Assembly: GCF_006716095.1 (NCBI RefSeq)
Contig: NZ_VFOK01000001.1
Coordinates: forward strand, 3,193,375 to 3,257,374
DNA length: 64,000 nucleotides
Source: Barrientosiimonas humi
Lineage (GTDB): Bacteria > Actinomycetota > Actinomycetes > Actinomycetales > Dermatophilaceae
Direction of reading: 5' to 3'
The notes beneath the pieces were generated by a model, which did not search any database, was not told where the DNA came from, and saw only the letters and a list, made by a program, of their open reading frames with translations. Both the position numbers and the translations under genes were made by a program. Positions 1 through 9,117 of the stretch are shown here, piece by piece. Positions within the stretch are counted from its first letter, which is position 1; every line of letters begins with the position of its first letter.

Positions 1-409
1 ATGAGCCGACCCGGGCCGGTCGGGCCCGACGCAGGGCGGTCGGAAGCAGCCGGTCCAACTCGGCTCCCAGCGCCGCGGAGTCGGCGAGCCCCGCCTCCGG
101 CTGAGCCCGCACCACGACGTCGGTGCCGGCCGGCAGGTCGGCCAGCCGGGCGGCCATCAGGTGCCGCAGCCGGCGCCGGGTGCGGTTGCGCACGACGGCG
201 TTGCCCACGGCCTTGGAGACGACGAAGCCGACGCGCGGCGCATCCGGTGCGGATGCGTCCGACGCGTCGGACTCGGCGTGGGTCACCAGGTGCAGGACCA
301 GCAGGTCGCCTCCGGCGCGGCCGCTCGGCAGGCGCGCCGCGTCTCGCCGACCGCGCAGCACCGTGCGGAACTGGTCAGGTCGTCGGAGGCGGTGCGCCGA
401 GGGCAGCAC
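1..409 (-). CDS. rnpA: ribonuclease P protein component (right-edge stop missing)
   Basis: Protein subunit of RNase P, which binds the catalytic RNA and supports 5' maturation of tRNA precursors. Reading the minus strand from a GTG at 409 gives about 136 residues with no internal stop. It begins VLPSAHRLRRPDQF and contains the family's basic core, GFVVSKAVGNAV followed by VRNRTRRRLRHL, around residues 70-95. The frame is open to base 2; the next codon starts with T at base 1, so the stop is probably TGA just outside the window and likely overlaps the next gene. It lies 44 bp downstream of rpmH on the same strand, the usual rpmH-rnpA pair. No clear Shine-Dalgarno is seen before the GTG, so the start is a little uncertain. 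Confidence 0.9.
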   Translation of the reverse strand, partial: MLPSAHRLRRPDQFRTVLRGRRDAARLPSGRAGGDLLVLHLVTHAESDASDASAPDAPRVGFVVSKAVGNAVVRNRTRRRLRHLMAARLADLPAGTDVVVRAQPEAGLADSAALGAELDRLLPTALRRARPARVGS

Positions 410-453
410 GTCGAGGCGAGGCTCGGGGCGCGGGGTGCGCGCGACGAGCCGGC

Positions 454-591
454 TCAGGCCGACAGCTTGGAGCGGCCCTTGGACCGGCGCGAGGCCAGGA
501 TGGCGCGGCCCGCGCGGGTGCGCATGCGCAGGCGGAAGCCGTGCTTCTTGGCGCGGCGGCGGTTGTTCGGCTGGAAGGTGCGCTTGCTCAA
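454..591 (-). CDS. rpmH: 50S ribosomal protein L34
   Basis: Forty-five-residue L34 of the large ribosomal subunit. The whole protein is recognisable: it starts [19 protein letters not shown] and ends with the [10 protein letters not shown] tail. The start is TTG at 591, because this matches the universally conserved N-terminus and a GGAGA lies 7 nt upstream. An ATG reading would add an unrelated N-terminal extension. The length is typical of the family. It is the first gene of the leftward rpmH-rnpA unit leaving the origin. Confidence 0.97.
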   Translation of the reverse strand: MSKRTFQPNNRRRAKKHGFRLRMRTRAGRAILASRRSKGRSKLSA

Positions 592-1081
592 CGTCGTCTC
601 CGGTGTCGATCGGCAGGCGGGCTGCCTGCGGTAGGTCTGCACGGGCGGGGCCCGAGCGGCTGCGCAGCCGCTGTCGTAGGCCCACGGGCCGCCCCGCACC
701 GGGACGCGGGACGACGCGAGGCCGACCAGCACGATGTGGGCGAACGCATGAGCATGCGAGAGCGGCCGCGACGAGCACGGCTGATTCAGGGTACGGTCCG
801 CCGTCAACGCCGGTCAAACCGCGCGGACCCTCGCGCTAGTCGAGTTCCCGGGCCCCGTCAGCGCGACACGCCGACGAACGCGAAAAAAGTCAGGGCTCAT
901 GTTGCCGCGGCCCGAGCAAGGTTGTTACCTTCGGCCCTTCCGGTCAGCGCACCGTCCCCGCACCCCTCGACCCTCGGGGTGCGCCATGCACAGTCTGTGG
1001 ATAAGTTTGTGGACAGGCGTGCCGTTCTGTCGTGGCCTGCCGGTCGAGCTCCAGCAGTCGTGAGAAGAGGAACAGGGGCAC
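592..1081. other. rpmH-dnaA intergenic region with DnaA boxes
   Basis: A 490-bp gene-free stretch between divergent rpmH and dnaA. It holds a perfect DnaA box (TGTGGATAA, 996-1004, reverse orientation) and a near-consensus one (TGTGGACAG, 1008-1016), about 70 bp before the dnaA start. Their position fits autoregulation of dnaA. A possible dnaA promoter is TTGCCG (902-907) with TTACCT (925-930), spacer 17. An A6 run at 883-888 stands out in this GC-rich DNA. Long open frames here are compositional shadows. Confidence 0.7.
788..817 (-). promoter_or_regulatory. putative rpmH promoter
   Basis: On the minus strand TTGACC (812-817) and TACCCT (788-793) are separated by 18 nt. This is a good match to a primary sigma promoter reading leftward into rpmH, with an untranslated leader of about 190 nt. 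No transcript data support it. Confidence 0.5.
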
Positions 1082-2548
1082 GTGAGCGACGAGCAGCCAG
1101 ATCTGGCGCATGTGTGGCACTCCACGTTGCTCCTCCTCGACGAGGCCGGGCTCCCCGCCCGTGACCGCGCCATCCTGCGGCTGACCCGCCTGGTCGGGGT
1201 CGTCGACAAGACCGCGCTGCTCGCGGTGCCGTTCGACCACACCAAGGACGTCATCGAGCAGAGCCTGCGCGAGTCGGTCACCACCCACCTCGGCCAACAG
1301 CTCGGCCGTGACGTGCACCTCGCCGTGGCCGTCGACCCCCAGCTGCGCGCCGCCGTCGAGGACGAGGCGGTCGTGGAGTCCGGGGAGGACCTCGACGAGG
1401 TCGAGCAGCCCGCGCTCAGCGACAGCCTCGCCGAGCAGGCCCCCAGCCGCGAGCCCGCGCCCCGAGCCCCGGCGACCACCTCGCCGGCCGACGCGATGGG
1501 CGACTCCCGGCTGAACCCGAAGTACACCTTCGACACCTTCGTCATCGGCGCCGGCAACCGGTTCGCCCACGCCGCGGCGTTCGCCGTCGCCGAGCTGCCG
1601 GCGAAGTCGTACAACCCGCTTTTCGTCTACGGCGGCAGCGGGCTGGGCAAGACCCACCTGCTGCACGCCATCGGCCACTACGTGCGCAACCTCTACCCCC
1701 ACCTGCGGGTGCGCTACGTGAACTCCGAGGAGTTCACGAACGACTTCATCAACTCGGTGAAGGACGGCAAGGCGGCCAACTTCCAGAAGCGCTACCGCGA
1801 CGACGTCGACGTGCTGCTCATCGACGACATCCAGTTCATGCAGCGCAAGGACGGCACGCAGGAGGAGTTCTTCCACACGTTCAACGCGCTGCACAACAGC
1901 GACAAGCAGATCGTGCTGACCAGCGACCAGTCGCCCAAGAACCTCTCCGGCTTCGCCGACCGGCTCCGCTCGCGCTTCCTGTGGGGGCTGCAGACCGACG
2001 TCACGCCGCCGGACCTGGAGACCCGCATCGCGATCCTGCGCAAGAAGGCCGACGCCGAGCGCAAGAGCGTGCCCGACGACGTGCTCGAGCTCATCGCGAC
2101 GAAGTTCCCCACGAACATCCGTGAGCTCGAGGGCGCGCTGATCCGGGTGATGGCCTTCGCCTCGCTGTCGGGCCAGCCGGTCGACCTGTCCTCGACGAGC
2201 AAGGCGCTCAAGGACGTCGAGCCCTCGCCGCGCGCGGGTCAGATCACCACGACGCAGATCATGGCCAAGACCGCGGAGTACTTCGGGGTGACGGTCGAGG
2301 AGCTCACCTCCCAGTCGCGCTCGCGCACGCTGGTCAACGCCCGGCAGATCGCGATGTACCTGTGCCGTGAGCTCACCGACCTGTCGCTGCCGAAGATCGG
2401 CCAGCAGTTCGGCGGCCGCGACCACACGACGGTCATGCACGCCGAGCGCAAGATCAAGAACCTCATGGGCGCCAAGCAGCCCCTCTACGACCAGATCACC
2501 GAGCTGACCGGTCAGATCCGACGGGACGCCGCGCAGGCCGCTTCCTGA
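1082..2548 (+). CDS. dnaA: chromosomal replication initiator protein DnaA
   Basis: AAA+ initiator that binds DnaA boxes at oriC, melts the origin and loads the helicase. Translation from GTG 1082 gives 488 residues. Domain I is at about 1-85. An acidic, Ala/Pro-rich domain II linker spans about 90-140. Walker A GGSGLGKT is at 184-191 and Walker B LLIDDIQF follows at about 240. Domain IV carries the DNA-binding signature GGRDHTTVMHAERK near the C-terminus. The length is on the short side for actinobacteria because the linker is short. DnaA boxes lie on both sides of the gene. Confidence 0.98.
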   Translation: MSDEQPDLAHVWHSTLLLLDEAGLPARDRAILRLTRLVGVVDKTALLAVPFDHTKDVIEQSLRESVTTHLGQQLGRDVHLAVAVDPQLRAAVEDEAVVESGEDLDEVEQPALSDSLAEQAPSREPAPRAPATTSPADAMGDSRLNPKYTFDTFVIGAGNRFAHAAAFAVAELPAKSYNPLFVYGGSGLGKTHLLHAIGHYVRNLYPHLRVRYVNSEEFTNDFINSVKDGKAANFQKRYRDDVDVLLIDDIQFMQRKDGTQEEFFHTFNALHNSDKQIVLTSDQSPKNLSGFADRLRSRFLWGLQTDVTPPDLETRIAILRKKADAERKSVPDDVLELIATKFPTNIRELEGALIRVMAFASLSGQPVDLSSTSKALKDVEPSPRAGQITTTQIMAKTAEYFGVTVEELTSQSRSRTLVNARQIAMYLCRELTDLSLPKIGQQFGGRDHTTVMHAERKIKNLMGAKQPLYDQITELTGQIRRDAAQAAS

Positions 2549-3211
2549 CCCACCCGCCGGCGACGCCCACCGCGCGCCCGGCCCCCGTCGTACGTCATCC
2601 ACACCTGCTGTGGACAACTCCCCCTGCCTGGGGATAACCCTGAGTGCTCCCTGGACGCGACGCGTCCCGGCGCGGTCGGCGACGCTATCCGTGCCCTCCT
2701 GCCCATCATCCACAGACTGTGGACAACGCCGTGGACAACCTCCTCACGCATCCCAGTCATTCACTGGAACCACACCCGTCACACCCGCACCGTTCCGGGG
2801 ACAGTCGGTGGACAACCGGGGCACAGCTGCGGACGACCTGTGGGAGCTCCGGTGGACCGGATGTGTCGTTCGCCGCTCGTCCACAGACCCGCCGAGTTAT
2901 CCACAGTCATCGTCCCCGGGTCGTCCACAACCGGGTCGCGCGCGATGCCGCCGACGCAGCCGGTTGTCCACACGATCCACAGCGCCGACGACGATCACCA
3001 CAGTTCTCCATCAGCATCCGTCCCGCCCCGCGCACCTGGGGACGAGCAGGAGCGAGCGGCCAGGGTGAACCACAAGAAACGATCCCCGCCGGGTAGGGTC
3101 AGGCCCACCCGCACGGGAGTGCTCTCGTGCGGGCGACGTGCGCGCGAGAGCGAGGACCGCTGCTCGCGCTCCACTGCGACGCACTGCAGACGACGGCAAG
3201 GACGGTTGAAC
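2549..3211. other. oriC: dnaA-dnaN intergenic region with a DnaA-box cluster
   Basis: A 663-bp gene-free region in the normal actinobacterial oriC position. Boxes matching TTRTCCACA with at most a few mismatches are visible. Reverse orientation: 2609-2617, 2629-2637, 2718-2726, 2730-2738, 2807-2815. Forward orientation: 2706-2714, 2877-2885, 2897-2905 (perfect TTATCCACA), 2921-2929, 2964-2972 (TTGTCCACA), 2973-2981. The left half is mostly reverse and the right half all forward. No strongly AT-rich unwinding element stands out. The identification rests on position plus box density. Confidence 0.9.
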
Positions 3212-4342
3212 GTGAAGCTTCGGGTCGAACGCGATGTTCTGGCGGAGGCGGTCACCTGGGTGGTGCGCGGGCTCTCGCCGCGGCCGCCGCTGCCCGTGCT
3301 CGCCGGAGTGCTGCTCGAGGCCACCGACGACGGGCTGACGCTGAGCGCGTTCGACTACGAGGTCTCCGCCCGCGTCACGGTGAAGGCCGACGTCGACGAG
3401 CCCGGCACGGTGCTGGTGCTCGGCCGGCTGCTGGCCGACATCTCGCGCTCGCTGCCCCCGCAGCCGGTCGACATCGCGACCGACGGCGCCAAGGTGCAGG
3501 TGACCTGTGGTTCGAGCCGGTTCAGCCTGCAGCAGATGCCGACCGACGACTACCCCACGCTGCCGGCCTCCCCCGAGGCCACCGGCGCGATCGACGGGCA
3601 GCTGTTCACCCAGGCCGTCAGCCAGGTGTCCATCGCGGCCGACCGCGGCGACACCCTGCCGATCCTCACCGGTGTCCGGGTCGAGGTCGAGGGCGAGAAG
3701 GTCACCCTGCTCGCGACCGACCGCTACCGGCTGGCCATGCGCGAGCTGACCTGGAACCCCGCGTCCTCCGACGCCGACTACACCGCCCTGATCCCGGCGC
3801 GCACCCTCTCCGACACGGCCAAGGCGCTCGGCGCGGCCGGCTCGGTGCAGGTCGCGCTCGGGACCGCCGCGGGCGGCGACGGGCTCGTCGGCTTCGAGGT
3901 GGGGCAGCGCCGCGCCACGACCCGGCTGCTCGACGGCGACTACCCCAAGGTCACCTCGATCTTCCCCACGAGCGTCGACACCGTGGCGGTCGTCGACACC
4001 GCGGTGCTCACCGAGGCGGTCAAGCGCGTGTCGCTCGTGGCCGAGCGCAACACCCCGGTGCGGCTGCGCTTCGCCGAGGGCCAGGTCGCGATCGAGGCCG
4101 GCACCGGCGACGACGCGCAGGCGAGCGAGGCGGTCGAGTGCACCCTGACCGGCCCCGAGCTGGAGATCGCGTTCAACCCGCAGTTCCTGCTCGACGGGCT
4201 GGGCGTGCTCGGCACCCCGTTCGCGCGGCTGTCGTTCACCCAGCCCAGCCGGCCGGCGGTCATCTCCGGCCAGCAGGAGGCCGACGGTGATTCCGACGAG
4301 AGCTACCGCTACGTCCTCATGCCGGTGCGCTTCGCCAGCTGA
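3212..4342 (+). CDS. dnaN: DNA polymerase III beta subunit (sliding clamp)
   Basis: Ring-shaped processivity clamp of the replicative polymerase. The GTG at 3212 gives 376 residues starting MKLRVERDVLAEAVTW, the conserved actinobacterial N-terminus. An upstream in-frame extension back to 2840 would run through oriC and is rejected. Recognisable motifs are FDYEVSARVTV near residue 50, GSSRFSLQQMP near 100, RYRLAMREL near 175 and the C-terminal YRYVLMPVR, which forms part of the hydrophobic client pocket. It lies downstream of oriC and 54 bp before gnd. Confidence 0.98.
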   Translation: MKLRVERDVLAEAVTWVVRGLSPRPPLPVLAGVLLEATDDGLTLSAFDYEVSARVTVKADVDEPGTVLVLGRLLADISRSLPPQPVDIATDGAKVQVTCGSSRFSLQQMPTDDYPTLPASPEATGAIDGQLFTQAVSQVSIAADRGDTLPILTGVRVEVEGEKVTLLATDRYRLAMRELTWNPASSDADYTALIPARTLSDTAKALGAAGSVQVALGTAAGGDGLVGFEVGQRRATTRLLDGDYPKVTSIFPTSVDTVAVVDTAVLTEAVKRVSLVAERNTPVRLRFAEGQVAIEAGTGDDAQASEAVECTLTGPELEIAFNPQFLLDGLGVLGTPFARLSFTQPSRPAVISGQQEADGDSDESYRYVLMPVRFAS

Positions 4343-4396
4343 GCCCGAGTAGCGTCGCCCGTGACGACGTACGACCTCGCCTAAGGAGCAGCGACC

Positions 4397-5395
4397 ATGC
4401 AGATGGGTCTGATCGGCCTCGGCAAGATGGGCGGCAACATGCGCGAGCGCATCCGCCGCGCCGGCCACGAGGTGATCGGGTACGACCGCAACCCGCAGGT
4501 GAGCGACGTCGCCTCGCTGCAGGAGCTGGTCGAGAAGCTCGAGCCCCCGCGCATCGTGTGGGTGATGGTGCCCGCCGGTGAGCCCACCCGCGCGACCGTG
4601 CGCGAGCTGGCCGGCCTGCTCACCGAGGGCGACCTGGTGATCGACGGCGGCAACAGCAAGTACACCGACGACCAGCCCAACGCCGACCTGCTCGCGCAGA
4701 CCGGCGTCGGCTACGTCGACTGCGGCGTCTCCGGTGGCATCTGGGGCCTGGAGAACGGCTACGGCCTGATGTGCGGCGGATCCGACGAGCACGTCGAGAA
4801 GGCGATGTGGATCTTCGACGCGCTGCGCCCCGAGGGCCCGCGCGACGAGGGCTTCGTGCACGCCGGGAAGGTCGGCGCCGGGCACTACACCAAGATGGTG
4901 CACAACGGCATCGAGTACGGCCTGATGCACGCCTACGCCGAGGGGTACGAGCTGCTCGAGGCCAAGGACATCGTCACCGACGTGCACGGTGCCTTCAAGG
5001 CGTGGACCCGCGGCACGGTCGTGCGCTCGTGGCTGTTGGACCTGATGGTCAAGGCGCTGGAGGAGAAGCCCAACCTCGAGGGCATCAGCGAGTACACCAC
5101 CGACTCCGGTGAGGGCCGCTGGACGCTCGAGGACGCCATCGAGCTCGCCGTGCCGATGCCGGTGCTCGCGGCCGCGCTGTTCGCGCGGTTCGGCTCGCGG
5201 CAGGAGAACTCCCCGAGCATGCAGGCCGTCGCGGCGCTGCGCGGTCAGTTCGGTGGGCACGAGGTCATGCAGTTCGGTCAGGAGCCGTGGCGCGAGCAGG
5301 GCCCCAAGGAGGGTCAGGCCGAGGTCAGCCCCGCGGCCGAGACCAAGCAGGACGACCAGCTGCAGACCCCGGGCGCTGCCGCCAACGACGACTAG
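4397..5395 (+). CDS. gnd: 6-phosphogluconate dehydrogenase, decarboxylating (short form)
   Basis: Oxidative pentose-phosphate enzyme: 6-phosphogluconate + NAD(P)+ to ribulose-5-phosphate + CO2. It has 332 residues, with a Rossmann motif [12 protein letters not shown] at 4-15, the substrate loop [17 protein letters not shown] near 115, and the catalytic segment [13 protein letters not shown] near 170. It is the roughly 330-residue GndA/YqeC-type form rather than the 470-residue enzyme. An AAGGAG lies 8 nt before the ATG. Its position between dnaN and recF is conserved in many actinobacteria. Confidence 0.93.
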   Translation: MQMGLIGLGKMGGNMRERIRRAGHEVIGYDRNPQVSDVASLQELVEKLEPPRIVWVMVPAGEPTRATVRELAGLLTEGDLVIDGGNSKYTDDQPNADLLAQTGVGYVDCGVSGGIWGLENGYGLMCGGSDEHVEKAMWIFDALRPEGPRDEGFVHAGKVGAGHYTKMVHNGIEYGLMHAYAEGYELLEAKDIVTDVHGAFKAWTRGTVVRSWLLDLMVKALEEKPNLEGISEYTTDSGEGRWTLEDAIELAVPMPVLAAALFARFGSRQENSPSMQAVAALRGQFGGHEVMQFGQEPWREQGPKEGQAEVSPAAETKQDDQLQTPGAAANDD

Positions 5396-5409
5396 GCCGA
5401 CGCCGCCTC

Positions 5410-6603
5410 GTGCACCTGCGTCACCTCACGCTCGCCGACTTCCGGTCCTACCCCGCGGTCGACGTCGCGCTGGAGCCGGGGGTCACGACGTTCGTCGGGC
5501 TCAACGGGCAGGGCAAGACCAACCTGGTCGAGGCGGCGGGCTACCTGGCCTCGCTGTCCTCGCACCGGGTCTCCCAGGACGGGCCGCTGGTGCGGGCCGG
5601 GGCCGAGCGGGCGATCGTGCGGGCCGCGGTCGTGCGCGACGGTCGCGAGCAGCAGCTGGAGCTGGAGATCAACCCGGGGAAGGCCAACCGGGCCCGGCTC
5701 GGCCGGGCGGCCGCGACCCGGCCGCGCGACGTGCTCGGCACGCTGCGCACGGTGCTGTTCGCCCCGGAGGACCTGGCCCTGGTCAAGGGTGACCCGGGCG
5801 AGCGGCGGCGGTTCCTCGACGAGCTGCTGGTCGCCCGGCAGCCGCGCTGGTCGGCGGCCCGGTCCGACTACGACAAGATCGTCAAGCAACGAAACGCGCT
5901 GCTGAAGTCGGCAATGCCGTTGCTGCGCAAGGGTTCTCGGCGTCGAAACTCCGATGTCGACGTCTACTCCGAGCTCGCCAGCGCGTTGCACACCCTGGAG
6001 GTCTGGGACTCCCACCTCGCCACGGTGGGCGGGTCGCTGGTCTATGCGCGGCTGCGGCTGCTGCGTGACCTGTCGCCCTACCTGGAGCAGGCGTACGACG
6101 AGGTCAGCGCCGGGCGCTCGCAGGCGCGGGCGACGTACCGCTCGTCGCTGCACGAACCGGTCGCCGCGCGGATCGCGGCCGGGGAGGTCCCCGAGCAGGA
6201 GGAGATCGTCGCGGCGATGCACGAGTCGTTCGCGCAGGTGCGCACCCAGGAGGTCGAGCGCGGCGTGACGCTGGTCGGCCCGCACCGCGACGACGTCGTG
6301 CTGCAGCTGGGCGACCTGCCCGCCAAGGGGTACGCCAGCCACGGCGAGTCCTGGTCGTTCGCCCTGGGTCTGCGGCTGGCCTCCTTCCAGCTGCTGCGCA
6401 CCGACCTCGGCACCGACCCGGTGCTGGTGCTCGACGACGTGTTCGCCGAGCTGGACGCGGGCCGCCGGGAGCGGCTGGCCGCGCTGGTCGCCGACGCCGA
6501 GCAGGTGCTGATCACCGCGGCGGTGGCCGACGACGTGCCGGAGGCGCTGACCGGCCGGCGGTTCGAGGTGGAGCTGGGGAAGGTCGCGGCGTGCCCGGAC
6601 TGA
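5410..6603 (+). CDS. recF: DNA replication and repair protein RecF
   Basis: SMC-like ATPase that helps load RecA at gaps and stalled forks. The GTG at 5410 gives 397 residues beginning [14 protein letters not shown], the canonical start. Walker [10 protein letters not shown] lies around residues 31-39. The ABC-type signature region is near 310, and Walker [16 protein letters not shown] is near 340. The reading-frame extension back to 5287 overlaps gnd and lacks homology. The next gene starts 12 nt before the recF stop, so the two are probably translationally coupled. Confidence 0.96.
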   Translation: MHLRHLTLADFRSYPAVDVALEPGVTTFVGLNGQGKTNLVEAAGYLASLSSHRVSQDGPLVRAGAERAIVRAAVVRDGREQQLELEINPGKANRARLGRAAATRPRDVLGTLRTVLFAPEDLALVKGDPGERRRFLDELLVARQPRWSAARSDYDKIVKQRNALLKSAMPLLRKGSRRRNSDVDVYSELASALHTLEVWDSHLATVGGSLVYARLRLLRDLSPYLEQAYDEVSAGRSQARATYRSSLHEPVAARIAAGEVPEQEEIVAAMHESFAQVRTQEVERGVTLVGPHRDDVVLQLGDLPAKGYASHGESWSFALGLRLASFQLLRTDLGTDPVLVLDDVFAELDAGRRERLAALVADAEQVLITAAVADDVPEALTGRRFEVELGKVAACPD

Positions 6604-7562
6604 GCACCCTCGGCCTGACCGAGCTGGAGGAGCTGGTCTATCGGCACTTCCTGCGGCACCCGGCCGAGGATGCGGCAGACCTCGGGGTGCTGCTCGGGGC
6701 GACCGATGCCGAGGTCGAGAGCGCGGTGGAGTCCCTGCGGGGGCTCGACCTGCTGCACGGCCCGCCGGGACGGTTGGAGCCGCGCGAGCCCGGCGCCGCC
6801 GTCGACCTGCTGACCGAGCGGCGGCTGCGCCGGCTGACCGACGAGATGCGCGAGCTGAGCCGCACCCGCCACCTGATCACCGAGCTGGAGCAGCTGCGAC
6901 CCGGCAGCGACCTCGCCGAGGAGCGGCTGGACGACGTCGACCTGGTGCGCGAGCGGCTGGCCGACCTGGCGTTCTTCGCCCGCGAGGAGATCCTGTCGAT
7001 CGAGAGTCAGGCGCGGTACTCCTCGGCCAACATCGACCACGCCCGGCCGCTGGACCTGCGCTGCCTGCGGCGCGGGGTGGCGATGCGCAGCCTGGTGCAC
7101 AGCGCGATGCTGCAGGACCGGGCGAGTGCGGCGTACCTGCGCGAGCTCGGCGCGGCCGGGTTGCAGGTCCGGCACGCCACCGACCTGACCGGCCGGGTGC
7201 TGGTCTACGACCGGCGCACCGCGCTCGTGCCGATAGACCCCGGCGACACCTCTCGCGGCGCGCTCGTGCTGCGCGACCCGGCACTGGTGAGCACCCTGAT
7301 CTCGCTGTTCGAGCGCTCCTGGGCGGCCGCCGCGCCGGTGCCCGCGGCGGACGGGGACGACGCGCGCGACCGCGAGCTCAGCGAGACCGAGCGGGCCGTG
7401 CTGCGCAGCATGTGCGCGGTCAGCAAGGACGAGACCGGCGCCCGTGAGATGGGTGTGTCGGTGCGCACCTACCGCCGCTACGTCGCGGACCTGCTGCGTC
7501 GGCTCGGGGCCACCAACCGCGCCCAGGCGGCGCTGCTGGCGCGCGAGCGCGGCTGGGTCTGA
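6591..7562 (+). CDS. LuxR-family / TrmB-like HTH transcriptional regulator
   Basis: A 323-residue putative DNA-binding regulator. The N-terminus (about 5-70) looks like a TrmB-type winged helix ([20 protein letters not shown]). A middle region at about 90-240 contains a PLD-like/TrmB sensor segment. The C-terminus (about 262-323) is a LuxR-type HTH ([19 protein letters not shown], then [18 protein letters not shown]). This TrmB-plus-LuxR architecture is common in actinobacterial orphan regulators. The GTG start at 6591 lies inside recF. It is unusual here, because recF is normally followed directly by the DUF721 gene. The target is unknown. Confidence 0.8.
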   Translation: MPGLSTLGLTELEELVYRHFLRHPAEDAADLGVLLGATDAEVESAVESLRGLDLLHGPPGRLEPREPGAAVDLLTERRLRRLTDEMRELSRTRHLITELEQLRPGSDLAEERLDDVDLVRERLADLAFFAREEILSIESQARYSSANIDHARPLDLRCLRRGVAMRSLVHSAMLQDRASAAYLRELGAAGLQVRHATDLTGRVLVYDRRTALVPIDPGDTSRGALVLRDPALVSTLISLFERSWAAAAPVPAADGDDARDRELSETERAVLRSMCAVSKDETGAREMGVSVRTYRRYVADLLRRLGATNRAQAALLARERGWV

Positions 7563-7580
7563 CCAGGTTCTGACTCGACC

Positions 7581-8195
7581 TCACATGATGGTGATGCGCC
7601 GGTCCAGCGCCGCCCGACGTACGCCCTGGGCCGGCCCCGGCCAGCACGCGGCCAGTCGCTGCTCGGTCGGCCGGGTCATGGTGGGCAGCTCGACCGCGAC
7701 CGTGTGGGCGATGCCCATCGCGTGCAGGCCCAGCGCGAGCACGCTGACGGGGTCGGCGCAGTCGGGGTCGCGGACGAGCGTCGAGACCCGCTGCCCGAGC
7801 AGCTCCCGCTCGGTGTGACCGGCGGCGGTGACGCCGGCCGCGGTGTGGCGGCACGGCCCGATGCCGTGGCGGGAGAAGGTGACCAGCCCGGCCCGGGAGA
7901 GCTCGTCCTCGGCGCTCGCCATCGTCGCGCGGCCGTCCCGGCCCACCGCCGAGCGCCAGGAGCGACCGTCGCGGCAGGCGTCCCAGAGCAGCGCGGCGGT
8001 CGCCCCGGCCGGGCGGCCACCGGCGGCGCGGACGTCGTCGCCGGCATCGTGCAGCGCGCCGGCGTGCAGCAGCTGGGCCAGCCCGGCCGCGCGCATCACC
8101 GGTCCCAGTCGCTGGGCGTCGACCCGGCGCCCGGCGTCGTCGGTCGCGAGCAGCAGCGTCAGCGCGGCGAGCCCGGGCCGGATGTCGTGGGTCAT
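7581..8195 (-). CDS. hypothetical protein, possibly GPP34-like
   Basis: A 204-residue protein reading against its neighbours and converging on the LuxR-type gene. The ATG at 8195 is preceded by AGGAG with 6-nt spacing. The N-terminus GLAALTLLLATDDAGR and the later pattern EDELSRAGLVTF, followed by VRDPDCADPVSVLALGLHAMG, resemble the Golgi phosphoprotein 3 (GPP34) fold found in actinobacterial proteins. That assignment is by eye and weak. No catalytic motif or membrane helix is seen. It interrupts the usual recF-DUF721-gyrB order. Confidence 0.65.
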   Translation of the reverse strand: MTHDIRPGLAALTLLLATDDAGRRVDAQRLGPVMRAAGLAQLLHAGALHDAGDDVRAAGGRPAGATAALLWDACRDGRSWRSAVGRDGRATMASAEDELSRAGLVTFSRHGIGPCRHTAAGVTAAGHTERELLGQRVSTLVRDPDCADPVSVLALGLHAMGIAHTVAVELPTMTRPTEQRLAACWPGPAQGVRRAALDRRITIM

Positions 8196-8357
8196 GATCT
8201 GCTCCTGCGTCGCTCGCGGTCGGCGGTGCCTGCGGTCCCACCCTCGACGAGGCGGGCGCGTGGGGGCAGGCGGTGCGCTGGCACGAACCTGCATCTGCGA
8301 CCGTCGTGCGTGCAGCATGTGGTCAGGTCGTCCGACGCAACCGAAGGAGGGATCGGC

Positions 8358-8975
8358 ATGGACCTCCCGGAGCAGGGCCGCGGGGCGGACGACCGGTCCC
8401 CTAACGCGCCGCCGGCCGACTCGCCTCCAGGCGACTCCTCCCCGACCGACGGGCAGCCGGGCGATCCGGCGCCCGACGAGCTGGGTTCGGCCCGGGCCGC
8501 CCTGGCCCGCGCCCGGCGCGCCGCGCGCGACCGAGGCCTGCGCCCCGGGTCGCCGGCCGCGCGCCGGCGCAAGGCGGGAGATCTCGGGCGTGGAGGGCGT
8601 ACGTCGGACAAGGGTGGGCGCGACCCCGCACCGCTGGCCGACCAGCTGGACCGGTTGCTGCGCGACCGCGACTGGCAGGTCGACGTCGCCGCGGGGTCGG
8701 TGATGAGCCGGTGGGCCGACATCGTCGGACCCGACGTGGCGGCGCACGCGACGCCGGTGTCGTTCGAGCAGGGGCGGCTCACCGTGCGGGCCGAGTCGAC
8801 CGCGTGGGCGACCCAGCTGCGCTGGCTGGAGTCGACGCTGATGTCGCGGATGAGCGACGCGGTGGGCGCTGGCGTGGTCCAGGAGCTGCGGGTGGTCGGG
8901 CCGTCGGCGCCCTCGTGGAAGCGTGGACCCCGGTCGGTCAGTGACGGGCGCGGCCCGCGCGACACCTACGGCTGA
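8358..8975 (+). CDS. DUF721 domain-containing protein
   Basis: A 205-residue protein of the DUF721 (DciA-like) family, normally encoded between recF and gyrB in actinobacteria. The start is ATG 8358 with AAGGAGG at 8344-8350. Residues 1-90 are a disordered Pro/Asp/Arg-rich extension. The conserved domain begins at about 95 (LADQLDRLLRDRDWQ) and includes MSRWADIVGPDVAAHATPV and TWATQLRWLES-like segments. DciA-type proteins interact with the replicative helicase; that role here is inferred from family and position only. Confidence 0.88.
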   Translation: MDLPEQGRGADDRSPNAPPADSPPGDSSPTDGQPGDPAPDELGSARAALARARRAARDRGLRPGSPAARRRKAGDLGRGGRTSDKGGRDPAPLADQLDRLLRDRDWQVDVAAGSVMSRWADIVGPDVAAHATPVSFEQGRLTVRAESTAWATQLRWLESTLMSRMSDAVGAGVVQELRVVGPSAPSWKRGPRSVSDGRGPRDTYG

Positions 8976-9117
8976 CGCGGGGGCCGCGGCCAAGCTCGTG
9001 GCGACACCGCGCATACCCATGGGTATGGACGTGAACTAGCCATCCCCCGGTTCGGTGCCTACCGTGGTCGGCTGGATCGGCGGCCCCCGCCGGACGACCT
9101 CGAAGGGAATCCTCCAG

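Noticed and set aside
944-2713. Long minus-strand open frame opposite dnaA (589 codons)
   Set aside because: It is antisense to a certain dnaA gene, rich in Arg/Gly/Val as expected for a GC-rich shadow frame, and has no domain.
3011-5260. 749-codon minus-strand frame opposite dnaN and gnd
   Set aside because: Shadow frame of two conserved genes; low-complexity composition.
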